This document shows positions 54,168 to 64,000 of a stretch of DNA of 64,000 bases, one piece after another. This stretch comes from Arcuatula senhousia (Eukaryota; Mollusca; Bivalvia; Mytilida; Mytilidae). Location of the stretch: assembly GCA_963971305.1 (NCBI GenBank), contig OZ020306.1, positions 56,456,686-56,520,685 on the forward strand. Reading direction: 5' to 3'. Within the stretch, counting starts at the first letter, position 1. Every line of letters begins with the position of its first letter. A program made the translations under genes and the position numbers. The notes below the pieces were generated by a model that saw only the letters and a program-made list of their open reading frames with translations, had not been told where the DNA came from and ran no database searches.

Positions 54168-54780
54168 GCTTTACAATTTAACAGAAATCAACATACAATA
54201 AATACCTATACATATTTTCCAATATGATATTCATCTATTTTGGATTCATATATACACATCTTGAGGAGTTTTTCATTCACCAATAATGCAAAACTTTCAC
54301 TTGAACTTTCGAAGTAAAGTAGGCCGGAAACTCTTTTCATGAACCATGATTCTGACATTTGAAGTATACTGGTAGTCTTTTAAGAGGCTGTCCATGTAGA
54401 AATCAGGCAAAAGCCTAAAGAATCTGGCACATGAAAAATTTTATTCCAGCAAATTTATTGTTTTAATGTATTGTTTGCCTCATATGTAAAGCAAAAATCT
54501 CTAGGATTTGTTTGAAAGCAAAATGGATGACTTGTAATTCAGCCATAAAGTTCATGAACAAAGCAATCAAATTTTGCAAATATGCAAGAGTTATCCCCCT
54601 TTTTCTGCATATTTTTTGTGCATTCTATATGAATTTTATCTATGTTATCAGTTCAATAAACCCAAAATCTGCATTTGATTTGGGGAATGGATGTTAACCA
54701 GATGTGAAATCAATGAAAATTTTTGAAAAACAAAATTTGTCATGTGCCAGCTATTGCCTGGGTTTTGCTTGGACAGCCTC

Positions 54781-55060
54781 TTAATTTTTGGGGCTTTCTA
54801 ACATGTACATATAGCTAGCTATACATTGGTCATTTTCAAAGTTCAAAAAACATTTGAATGATTGAATAATAAATACATTAAATTACTTTTTTAATCTTTT
54901 CGATTAAAAGTTAAGTAGTCTTTTAATTTTTGGGGCTTTCTAACGTGTACATATAGCTAGCTATACATTGGTCATTTTTAAAGTTCAAAAAACATTTGAA
55001 TGATTGAATAATAATAACATTAAATTACTTTTTTAATCTTTTTCGATTAAAAGTTAAGTA
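54781..55060. repeat. Tandem duplication, two 137-bp copies
   Basis: 54781-54917 and 54923-55060 both run from TTAATTTTTGGGGCTTTCTA to GATTAAAAGTTAAGTA with only a few changes, so the duplication is recent. Function none evident. Confidence 0.9.
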
Positions 55061-55527
55061 CATGTAGCGTAATTAAATTAAAGATTTTAAATGTTATAGA
55101 AGTAGTAGTTACGCTGATGTTTATCATAACTTTAAGTAGAATGTACATTCAATTTTTACCATGATTATGGGGCATTTTTTATTTAGGATTATAAAAACTG
55201 TTTTCCATGTATACAAAAATGTATTTTTCAATGAATTTCACAAGTTGAATAATTAATTTGTGAAAGACGTTATGAACATATAGAATGTAATAAACCATTG
55301 GGAATGTAGTGATTTCATAAAATACATGAAATATTAAAAGTACAATTTGAAAATTTAGACAAATTTTTTTTGACAAATTCATGAAAAAAACAGTTTTATC
55401 GCTGCCATTGTAAACATCTAGTATCCTTGTAAATGGGTACAGTTTATATATGTGTGCATATTATACTCTATGTAGATGTAATTGTTATGTACATGTACCT
55501 ATACATATTAAATTGAATTGTAGTTTT
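55061..55527. other. Intergenic, no gene seen
   Basis: AT-rich sequence with no supported feature. Confidence 0.4.
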
Positions 55528-56405
55528 TGTCTCGCCTGCGAAGCAGAGCGGGACATAGGTGTTACTTTACCGGCGGCGTTAACTTTTTGGAAAAGTTTTA
55601 TGAGCAACTCCATATCTCAAGAACTATAGGTCCTATGTTGATGAAACATGGAATGCATATGCCCCAGTAGTAGCTTAGCACAAATGCATCCCCATCTTTT
55701 AACCTTGACCTTGATTTTACGATTGAGTGACTTTGACAATTTTCAATACATGTAATAGCAATGGAAAAGTTTTGCGAGCTCCTCTATATCAAGAACTGTA
55801 GGTCCTAGGTTGATGAAACTTGGTATGCATATGCCCCAGTAGTAGCTTAGCACAGTTGCATCCCCATCTTTTGACCTTGACAATGATTTTCCGGTTGAGT
55901 GACTTTGACAATTTTCAATACATATAATAGCAATGGAAAAGTTTTGCAAGCACCTCCATATCTCAAGAACTATAGGTCCTAGGTTGATGAAACTTGGTAT
56001 GCATATGCCCCAGTAGTAGCTTAGCGCAGTTGCATCCCCATCTTTTGACCTTGACCTTGATTTTTGGGTTGAGTGACTTTGACAATTTTCAATACATACA
56101 TGTATAATAGCAATGGAAAAGTTTTGCGAGCACCTCCATTTCTCAAGAACTATAGGTCCTAGGTTGATGAAACTTGGTATGCATATGCCCCAGTAGTAGC
56201 TTAGCACATTCGCATCCCAATCTTTTGACCTTGACCTTGATTTTCCGGTTGAGTGACTTTGATTTTTTTTATTGCATATATTTGCAATGTTTAAGTTCTA
56301 TAAACATCTTTTGATCTCAGAAACTGAAAATCCATGTAAATTCAAAATATAGTGGAAGTAAGAAAGAATAATAATTGTTTCTGATGGTGCCGGCAGGCGA
56401 GACAT
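55528..56405 (+). repeat. Family D tandem-unit repeat
   Basis: It opens with the hairpin TGTCTCGCCTGC gaa GCAGAGCGGGACA and closes with GGCAGGCGAGACA, so the terminal word is present three times. Between are four units of 171-180 bp (starting near 55588, 55759, 55931, 56111) sharing TAGGTCCTAGGTTGATGAAA, GCCCCAGTAGTAGCTTAGCA and GACTTTGACAATTTTC. The minus-strand frame across it is a by-product of the repetition. Confidence 0.88.
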
Positions 56406-57327
56406 ACTTTAGTGTTAACTCTTGTTATAACTTTGTTAATGTCAGCTTAACTAGTGCTTGAATTATTTGTTAATCCTCTTCAAGTTTTTGTTATAAAGCA
56501 TTCATACCTCGATGAATTTTGATGGAACATATTGTGTCATTGTGTATGTCTCACTATTGTTTAAGATCTTTGTAAAATGTACGTAAATGTTCATACAGTA
56601 TTAATAGTCTTCAAAATATTTTTTCCCCTGGTATTTGAAATTACATTTAGTATAGTGTTCTAAAAAAGTATATTTCAAACAATAAAGAGGACGTCACAAG
56701 ATTGTGAATATTTTAAATGAAAAAAATTAAATTTAAATGATTTCTCAAAAGATTATACATGTAATACTCTCACCTTTTTAGTCTTATCTGGGCATTAAAA
56801 CCAAAAGGCAACATGCATCCCTTTGACATATTTTAAAAACAAGCATTTAAATATGATTAATATGCGAGCAAAGCAAAGCTCACTAACATGCAGAGTCTGC
56901 CATATTGCAGAGACCCAGATATGATCCTTCAAATAAAATTCTTATCCTTTGGATTTTCAGAATTTTCAAAAAAGTCTGCACATGGGCTGAAAAATGGCAG
57001 GAAATACTACCACATCTTCCCTAATTCAGCTCGCCCCATCAATCTTTAGAATGGATTTATTTTTTCTTTGTGAGCTTTTAGGACAATGCCATATCAATTA
57101 AGAGAAAACAAGCATTGTTATGTTTCTGTACTAAGACCTCATATTGTTAATCATCTTCTTTCTTGATATTTGTGATATTATGTACATATGCATGATATGC
57201 TATTCTGTGTTTTCTGTACAGACGTTTATCTGCTTGCCATACATTAATTAGTTGTTAGATAAATGTGTATAAAATAACTATATTTTGATTTTTAATAGCC
57301 AGATTTTTAAAAATGTCATGACATTGT
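56406..57327. other. Intergenic, no gene seen
   Basis: AT-rich, with an AATAAAG at 56683-56689 and no supported frame or paired repeats. Confidence 0.4.
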
Positions 57328-58585
57328 CCAAATTTTTTGCGATCGTATTATGTTATGGCGATGTCGTCGTCGTCGTCGTCGTTGTTGTTGTTGTTGTCTG
57401 TGGACACTTTGGTTTCCGTGCGATAACTTGAGTAAATGTTGACCGAATGTTATGAAATTTTGATATGATGTTTGTTATCACTAAAGGAAGGTTGGTATTG
57501 TCTTTGGGGTTTGTGGCCCCTACTGTTTTAGAAAAAAGGGGCCAAAAGGGGCAAAATGGGTGTTTTATCAAAACTGCTGTATAACGTTTATTTTCCATCC
57601 AATTTTGAGCATTCTTTTTTCATTGTATTGCTCAATAAATTCTGTCAACAAAATTTAACAACAGTTTTGATGTATGTTGCACCATTACATTGCTATGAGG
57701 GGTCAAAAAGGGGCCACACCCAAAAAATCGACTTTTTGATTTGTGGTCCGATTTTCAAAATCTTTTTTTTATTGGAATCCTTGTGAAATTCCCTGCCTGC
57801 ATTTTTCAATCAGATTTGCAATATCTCTTACCGTTTTTGAGAAATTAGGGGCTGAAGGGTCCAAAAACGCAATCTTTTTAAGTTTGTCAAGGCAAATAGT
57901 TTTATACCAAAAATTAAGTTGTAGTGGGCCAACCAATTGTTATGAAGTTTTAATATGATGATTATATCCACTAAAAGAATGTTGGTTTTATATTTTGGGT
58001 TTTTGGCCCCTACTGTTTTGAAAAAAGGCTTAAACAGGTGTATTGACAAAACTGTTGTAGAATGTTTATTATTCATTCAATTTTGAAAATTCTTTTTTTG
58101 TTGAATTGCTCAAAAAAAATCTGTCTACTATATGTTTCAATGATTTTGATACGTATTTCACCATTACATTGCTACAGGGGGCTTATGATAGGCCACGCCC
58201 ATTAACTCATTTTTTTTATTCTTTGTCCAATTTTTCAAATCCTTTTTTCATTGGATTCCTTGTAAAAATCCCTGCCTTATTTGTTAATCAGATTTGCAAT
58301 ATCTTTTAATGATTTTGAGAAATTAGGGGTCAAAGGGCCAATAATGTCAATTAATACATGTATATAAATGAGGCTTTATGTATTGCATGTTGATGTAAAT
58401 ATATATGTGTCAAAAATGCATTTTTAAGTCCACCACTGGATGCATGTGTCAAAAAGCTTTGTAAGTCCACCATGGGCTTCATGTGACCAAATCAATAGAC
58501 TATCCATATTGGGCCTCCAACATACAGGGTTCAAATTGTTGCGGTCGTATCATGCTGCGCTCGGCGTAGCTTTTTATTTTAATAT
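57328..58585 (+). repeat. Family B tandem-unit repeat, copy B4
   Basis: Starts TTTTTTGCGATCGTATTATG (half of the hairpin is lost), then a CGT/GTT microsatellite (57361-57397), then units close to B3 in the opposite orientation. It ends with the CACCATGGGCTTCATGTG block and TTGCGGTCGTATCATGCTGC followed by GCTCGGCG. Confidence 0.85.
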
Positions 58586-58777
58586 CATTAGGCTTGATTT
58601 CAACACACCTTTGTTTTTTTCCCAATTAAGAAGAGAGGGTAACAATCAATTATTTATATACCTAAAAGTTTGGCAAAAGCATCTCTTATGATTTTTTATA
58701 ATATGGATTGTGTTTCAGAAGCAGTTCAAAATTGTTGGAAGATATTGTTATAGTATTTTTTATAGAATCATATACAA

Positions 58778-58914
58778 TTATCACCCTAGTTGGTGTATGA
58801 CCCAGTGGTTTCTTTCCCCGAGAAAAAAAGGTCACCCGAGGGCTTGCCCTGAGGGTGCATGACCTTTTTTCGAGGGGAAAGAAATGCCGGGTCACATATC
58901 ATTTAGGGTGATAA
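58778..58914. repeat. Foldback of 137 bp
   Basis: Arms run from TTATCACCCT to AGGGTGATAA and pair nearly throughout: TTTCTTTCCCCGAGAAAAAA with TTTTTTCGAGGGGAAAGAAA, and CCCGAGGGC with GCCCTGAGGG around the centre. Confidence 0.85.
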
Positions 58915-59752
58915 CTGTTATATTATATCGAATATTTAAATGAAAGGATTCAATACATAATTTTGAAACTTATTTCGGACATTTTAAACATTTTCAATTG
59001 GAAAAATAAAGCCCATATACATATATTGTTGAAGGAAAAACGTAGGGCTCACGTGCAGAATCTCACGAGAGGGTGACCTTACCATGCGACCCAACTGTTA
59101 CCGGTTGACCCAGCGAAATATCACATGTCACGTGACCACGTCTAAGCAAATCACAATAAAGATTTTTATATGAGTATATAATATTAATTTTTCTACATTG
59201 ACTGTAAAAGTTCTTTAACTGGTTATAAATTTTTAATGATCTATAAGGTTTTTTTGTTTGTCACACTCTTATTATCTTTCATATTCATGTCAAATCCTTC
59301 ATATTTTGAATAATATTTTACAAATAATATTTGTACTATTTATGCATCAAACAAGTTGTAAATTCAGTACATTTTGATTTATTTATAAATGGAGTTATGT
59401 CCCTTTGACCATAAAAAATAAGTTTGCAAAGATATTTTTTGTTGAAGATTTTAAATCATATTTTAGTGGGTAAATAGTAAAATTAAAACACGAGTAATAT
59501 ATATTTATCATACATTTATCGTTGATACCTTTAAATTTGTCCGTGTGTAACTGCCGTAAATTTACAAGCAGCTGAAAAGGGACTTTTTTTCCCATATCAA
59601 GCCATCGCATGCACAAAAGTGGGCAAATATCTTGCGTTCACTAAAGTGGGTTAACATGCCATATCAAGGTCTAGAGCCTCACTTTGAAATTTTATCTTCT
59701 GCTATTTATTATTTTTATTTGTTTGCTGAAAATGTATGATAAAAATATTATG
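58915..59752. other. Intergenic, no gene seen
   Basis: AT-rich sequence. A GACCCAACTGTTACCGGTTG block near 59087 repeats words of the preceding foldback. No gene supported. Confidence 0.4.
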
Positions 59753-59843
59753 ACACAGGGTTTTCCATATCAGGTCCCATATCATTCCACGACCCATGTT
59801 AGGTCTCGGAACTATATGGGACTTGATATGGAAAACCCTGTGT
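59753..59843. repeat. Hairpin with 30-bp arms (one mismatch)
   Basis: 59753-59782 pairs with 59814-59843 (ACACAGGGTTTTCCATATCA against TGATATGGAAAACCCTGTGT), 29 of 30 positions, around a 31-base loop. Confidence 0.9.
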
Positions 59844-60569
59844 AATAATCTATATATATATATATATAGTATGTAGCTCTGCTCAAAGTATCCTGCTATA
59901 AAGATTTGGGGAAGCTTAACAAAAATGTTTTTTTTGGCAAAATTTAAAAAATAAATTCTGTTTAAGGTGGCATACACCTTCTCTGCCCCTAATGCATTTG
60001 GCCTACTCATTATTTTAGTTTACACTGAATACATATACATTTGACAATGTGTAGTTATATATGTTCGGAAGCATATGTTATGAGCTTAAATCTGAGGATG
60101 TTAATTGCTACCATGCCATGTGTATGATTAATCATATTATTTAGATGAACTTGTTGATAAAGTATACACCGAATTTGTTGCATTTTAAGTTGGTGTATCA
60201 TTTATAAAAATCTTATTTGTTAAACAGCAGAATTAGTCTTTGTTTAGCCTATTAGGTTAATATGAATGCATACAGTCTCTAAAGACTTGCGATATTATAT
60301 ACAGAGATTTTATTCAATTTTTGTCAGGATTTCAGAAATTTTGGCTGCGGGTCTACAGAGAATAGTTTGTCTATACAGTTTTCTATGCAACAACCCATCA
60401 CAGGATTTTGATATTTGGTATGCAGCATAAGCATATTATTGGATTGGATGTCAGACCTTTTGCTCACCTACTGGTACTTCCAGTTTTTCTTTGAAGTGAC
60501 TGATTAACATTATTCTGATAATACCACCTGTTTTGTTTTCTTAGCTTGCAGACTTTTCAGCACTTTATT
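59844..60569. other. Intergenic, TA microsatellite, no gene seen
   Basis: A short TA run (about 59850-59869) directly follows the hairpin. The rest has no supported feature. Confidence 0.4.
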
Positions 60570-62020
60570 ATGTCTCCCCTTCCCAGAAGGGGGAGACATA
60601 TTGTTTTTGTGTCAGTTCTTCTTCTTCTTCTACTTCTTCTTCTTCTTCTCATACAAAGCGTGTCCGGGCCATAACTTTTTTATCCTTTGATATTTGGCAT
60701 GTAGATGTATCACCACAAGACGATGTGTCGCGTACCAGAATGAACTTCATATGACCTTGACCTTTGACCTCAAGGTCAAATTAATGCCAATTTTACATGC
60801 AAAGTGTGTCTGGGTCATAACTTTGTTATCCTTTGATATTTGGCATATGGATGTTTCAGCATAAGACAATATGTCACGTACCAGAATGACCTTCATATGA
60901 CTTTGACCTTTGACTTCGATCTTTCAAGGTCAAGTTAATGCTTGTTTTACATGCTAAGTTAGTCAGGGTCATAACTTTTTTGTTTTTTGACATAGGGCTT
61001 TGATATTTGACATGTTGATGTACCACCATGAGACAATGTGTCCTGTACCAAAATGACCTTGACCTTTGACCTGAAGGTCAACTTAATGCTAATTTTATAG
61101 CCAAAGTATGTCAGAGCCATATTTTTTTGTTCTTTGACGTAGGGCTTTGATATTAGTAATGTAGATGTATCATCATGAGACAATGTGTCGTGTACCAAAA
61201 TGACCTCATATGACCTTGACCTTTGACCTAAATGTCAAATTAATGATTACATGCAAGGTTAGTTAGGGTCATAACTTTTTTGTTCTTTCACATAGGGCTT
61301 TAATATTTGACATGTGGATGTATCACCATGAGATAATGTGTTGTGTACCAGAATGACCTTCATATGACCTTGACCTTGACCTCAAGATCAAATAAATGCA
61401 ATTTTACATTTAAAACATGTCTGGGCCATAACTTTTTTTTTCTTTGACATAGGGCTTTAATATTTGACATGTAGATATATCACCCTAAGAAGATGTGTTG
61501 CGTGCCAGAATGACCTTCACATATGACCTTTACCTTTGACATCAAGGTCAAATTAATGACAATTTTATGTGCAAAGTGTGTCCTGGTCATAACATTTCAT
61601 CCTTAGATATAGGGCTTTGATATTTGGCATGTGGATGTTTCACCATGAGACGATGTAATGCGGACCAGAATGACCTTCATATGAGCTTGACCTTTGACCT
61701 CAAGATCAAATAAATGCTTATTTTACTATTTTATTAACATGATGGTGTGTCATCATAGGCACAATGTATCACCAACCTTGATGACCTTGACCTGTGACTT
61801 CAAGGTCAAATAAATGCTAATTTTACAGGCAAAACCTTTCAAACCAATACTTATTTATCCTTTGACATAGGGCTTTAGAATGTAGATGTACTATCAATTC
61901 TTAAGCAATTTTTTGTACAATGTATGTCATTGTGACTTTGACTTCTGACCAAAAGGTTGAAATTATGTTATTTTGGCAATTTTAGGAAGGGGAGACATCT
62001 GTTTTAGTGTGCTAAAACAG
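60570..62020 (+). repeat. Family E tandem-unit repeat with nuclear-receptor-like half-sites
   Basis: It opens with the hairpin ATGTCTCCCCTTC / GAAGGGGGAGACAT and a CTT microsatellite (60618-60650), and closes with GGAAGGGGAGACAT (61985-61998) and the hairpin CTGTTTTAG tgtg CTAAAACAG (61999-62020). About eight units of roughly 155 bp lie between, each with GGTCATAACTTTTTTG-like text and TGACCTTGACCTTTGACCTC, often followed by AAGGTCA. Confidence 0.88.
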
Positions 62021-62039
62021 TTTTTCCTAGTTATATTAT

Positions 62040-62140
62040 GAGTTGATGTTGTCGATTTTGTGTTTCTTTGTGCTGTTCCTATTCATGTTTACTGGTTTTA
62101 TTGCTTTCGACACTCTAATGGTGCCTCTTTGCTTCTTTAT
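62040..62140 (+). repeat. Dispersed repeat family I, partial copy
   Basis: GTTTCTTTGTGCTGTTCCTA, CTTTCGACACTCTAATGGTG and CCTCTTTGCTTCTT match the family I 3' part. Confidence 0.5.
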
Positions 62141-62423
62141 TATTACCTCATCTTAAATTCAATGATGTTTTATGAAATGATCATAAATAATGAGATGTTG
62201 AAAAAAAGTACATGTAACAACAGCTCACAAAAAGATGCCCTACTGCTTCATATTGGATTATGTCTTGTCACAAAAAAATTAAGTCCAATTATCTCTGCTG
62301 ATGGATGCTACAGCTCAATGAAATCTTCATGCACATTGCCATATGATGTACTTCCTTCTTGCAGTTTCATCAAAATCCAGTCCTCATTTAGGAGTTACTG
62401 TAATACGGTCTCCCATTTATTAT
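62141..62423. other. Spacer, no gene seen
   Basis: Unrecognised sequence with an open frame that shows no domain. Confidence 0.4.
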
Positions 62424-62990
62424 CCTATGCCGCAATGCGGAGCGAGGACATAGAAATGCTGGGCCTCCGTCTGTCCTTCCGTCCGTCCGTCCGCCACACT
62501 TTTTGCAAGCGCTCTCAAGGCTACAAATTTGTCGGATTTTCATGAAATTTATACCAAATGTTTATATCACTAATACCTTGGTCAACTTCATAAATCAGCA
62601 TTTTTCGAAAATTTTTGTAGGAGTTATGGGACTTTGACCATAAAAAAGACTTTTTGTTTGGCAAAACAGACCTTGTAAGTGCTCTCATCCCTACAGATGT
62701 TGACTGATTTTCATGAAATTTATACCAAATGTTTATATCACTAATACCTTGATTAAGTTTAACAATCAGCATTTTTCGATAATTTTTGTAGGAGTTTCAG
62801 GACTTTGACAATAAAAACGACTCTGTTTTTTTTTTGCAAAACAGACCTTGTAAGCCCTCTCATCCCTACAGATGTTGATGGAATTTCTTGAAATTTATAC
62901 AAAATGTTGATATTACTAATATTTTAGTCAAAATTGACAATCAGCATTTTTTGATAATATTTGTAGGAGTAATGGGACTGTTAATCTGTT
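62424..62990 (+). repeat. Family F tandem-unit repeat
   Basis: Hairpin start CTATGCCGCAATGCGGAGCGAGGACATAG, CCGT microsatellite (62471-62492), then three units of about 173 bp sharing TTTTCATGAAATTTATACCA and GTAGGAGTTATGGGACTTTG. Confidence 0.82.
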
Positions 62991-62996
62991 TTTTTT

Positions 62997-64000
62997 TAGC
63001 TCACCTGGCCAAAGGCCATGTGAGCTATTGCCATCACTTGGCGTCCGTCGTCGTCGTCGTCCGTCGTCGTCGTCCGTCGTCGTCGTTAACTTTTCTTCAA
63101 ACTTCTTCTCCTCTGAAACGGCTGCACAGATTCAAACCAAATTTGGTCTGGTGGTACTTTAGGGTATCCCCCACAGAACTGATGTGGGGATTTTTGATTC
63201 GTTGAAAAACATGGCCGCCGTTGCTAAAAATAGACCAGGGGGGTCAGACTACTGTTTTTGTCTTGTAAATCAAAAAGTATAAGAGATAGATGAAATCTGA
63301 TGCCACGCTACTGCTTCAGCATCAAAAGCTCTACAAAAGTCCCCATTGAGTCGAAGTTGTCAGATGACCCCTTATGGGAGTTACGGCCCCTTAAAGGTGA
63401 AAAATAGCATTTTTTCATGTTTTTGGCCTATGAAATGAAAACTATTGCAGATAGAGAGAAGCTGTTGCTTGCTTAAATGTTCAGCTCATTTAGCTCTACA
63501 AAAGTCTCCATAAGGTCAAAGTTGTCAGATGACCCCTTATAGGGGTTATGGCCCCTTAAAGGCAAAAAATAGAGTTTTTGGCCTATAGAATGAAAACTAT
63601 TGCAGATAGAGAAAAGATGTTGCTTGCTTAAATGTTCAGCTCGTTTAGCTCTACACAAGCCTCCATAGGGTCGAAGTTGTCAGATGACCCCTTATAGGGG
63701 TTACGGCCCCTTAAAGGCAAAAAATAGTGTTTTTGGCCTATAGAATGAAAACTATAGCAGATAGAGAAAAGCTGTTGCTTGCTTAAATGTTCAGCTCATT
63801 TAGCTCTACAAAAGTCTCCATAGGGTCAAAGTTGTCAGATGACCCCTTATAGGGGTTATGGCCCCTTAAAGGCATAAAATAGTGTTTTTGGCCTATGGAA
63901 TGAAAACTATTGCAGATAGAGAAAAGTTGTTGCTTTCTTAAATGTTCAGCTCATTTTGCTCTACAAAAGTTTCCATAGGGTCAAAGTTGCCAGATGACCC
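62997..64000 (+). repeat. Family C tandem-unit repeat, cut by window edge
   Basis: Hairpin start AGCTCACCTGGCCAAAGGCC ATGTGAGCT, CGTC microsatellite (63042-63088), a unique part also present inverted at 1-247, then at least four units of 155-165 bp (starting near 63329, 63494, 63649, 63804, 63959) sharing GTTGTCAGATGACCCCTTAT and TATGGCCCCTTAAAGG. Confidence 0.88.

Noticed and set aside
55743..56207. 154-residue frame with an internal repeat
   Set aside because: It spans the tandem units of family D on the minus strand and repeats with their period.

Overview
This is a stretch of animal nuclear DNA, AT-rich and loaded with repeats. I infer a bivalve mollusc, most likely a marine mussel (Mytilus-like). 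The grounds are small exons in long introns, many short terminal-inverted-repeat (TIR) elements, several repeat families that join a CGT or CCGT microsatellite to tandem units of about 150-180 bp, two degenerate LINEs and a tRNA-headed SINE. There is no bacterial-style gene organisation, CRISPR array or operon.

Only two host genes can be supported. (1) At 3242-4558 (minus) lies the last coding exon of a rhodopsin-type seven-transmembrane receptor. It opens at a splice acceptor and has no Met before TM1, so its first exon lies elsewhere. Its last 20 codons are tandemly duplicated three times just downstream. (2) At 41877-53059 (plus) lies a seven-exon gene for a 1052-residue nuclear IkB of the Bcl-3/IkB-zeta type, with six ankyrin repeats between long disordered arms. 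The seven exons sum to exactly 1053 codons. Two perfect NF-kB consensus sites lie about 180 and 245 bp upstream of its ATG.

Layout. 0-2.2 kb: a microsatellite-bearing repeat and two satellite arrays. 3.0-4.6 kb: receptor exon. 4.6-7 kb: a PIF-like MITE and a tandem-unit repeat (family B) interrupted by a second MITE copy. 8.3-16.8 kb: an 8.1-kb element with about 720-bp TIRs and a 9-bp target duplication, Mutator-like in structure, with other elements nested inside. 17-19 kb: foldbacks and hairpins. 19.6-24.3 kb: a TIR element holding a 5'-truncated LINE. 24.4-31.2 kb: old direct repeats, family I copies, MITEs and a SINE. 31.4-36 kb: a second, fuller LINE (ORF1 and ORF2) cut by a TTAA-flanked MITE. 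36.4-38.3 kb: two family B copies. 38.5-41.3 kb: an RT relic and small TIR elements. 41.6-54 kb: the IkB gene, whose introns hold a 2.8-kb TTA-flanked element and several MITEs. 54-64 kb: 3' flank and a run of tandem-unit families (D, B, E, F, C) reaching the window end.

The main observations are the large Mutator-like element with its boundaries supported by repeat copies in the same window; the common blueprint of the tandem-unit families; the duplicated receptor tail; the kB sites on the IkB promoter; a nested element built from a few permuted short palindromic words; and several insertions whose target duplications can be read from paired empty and filled copies.
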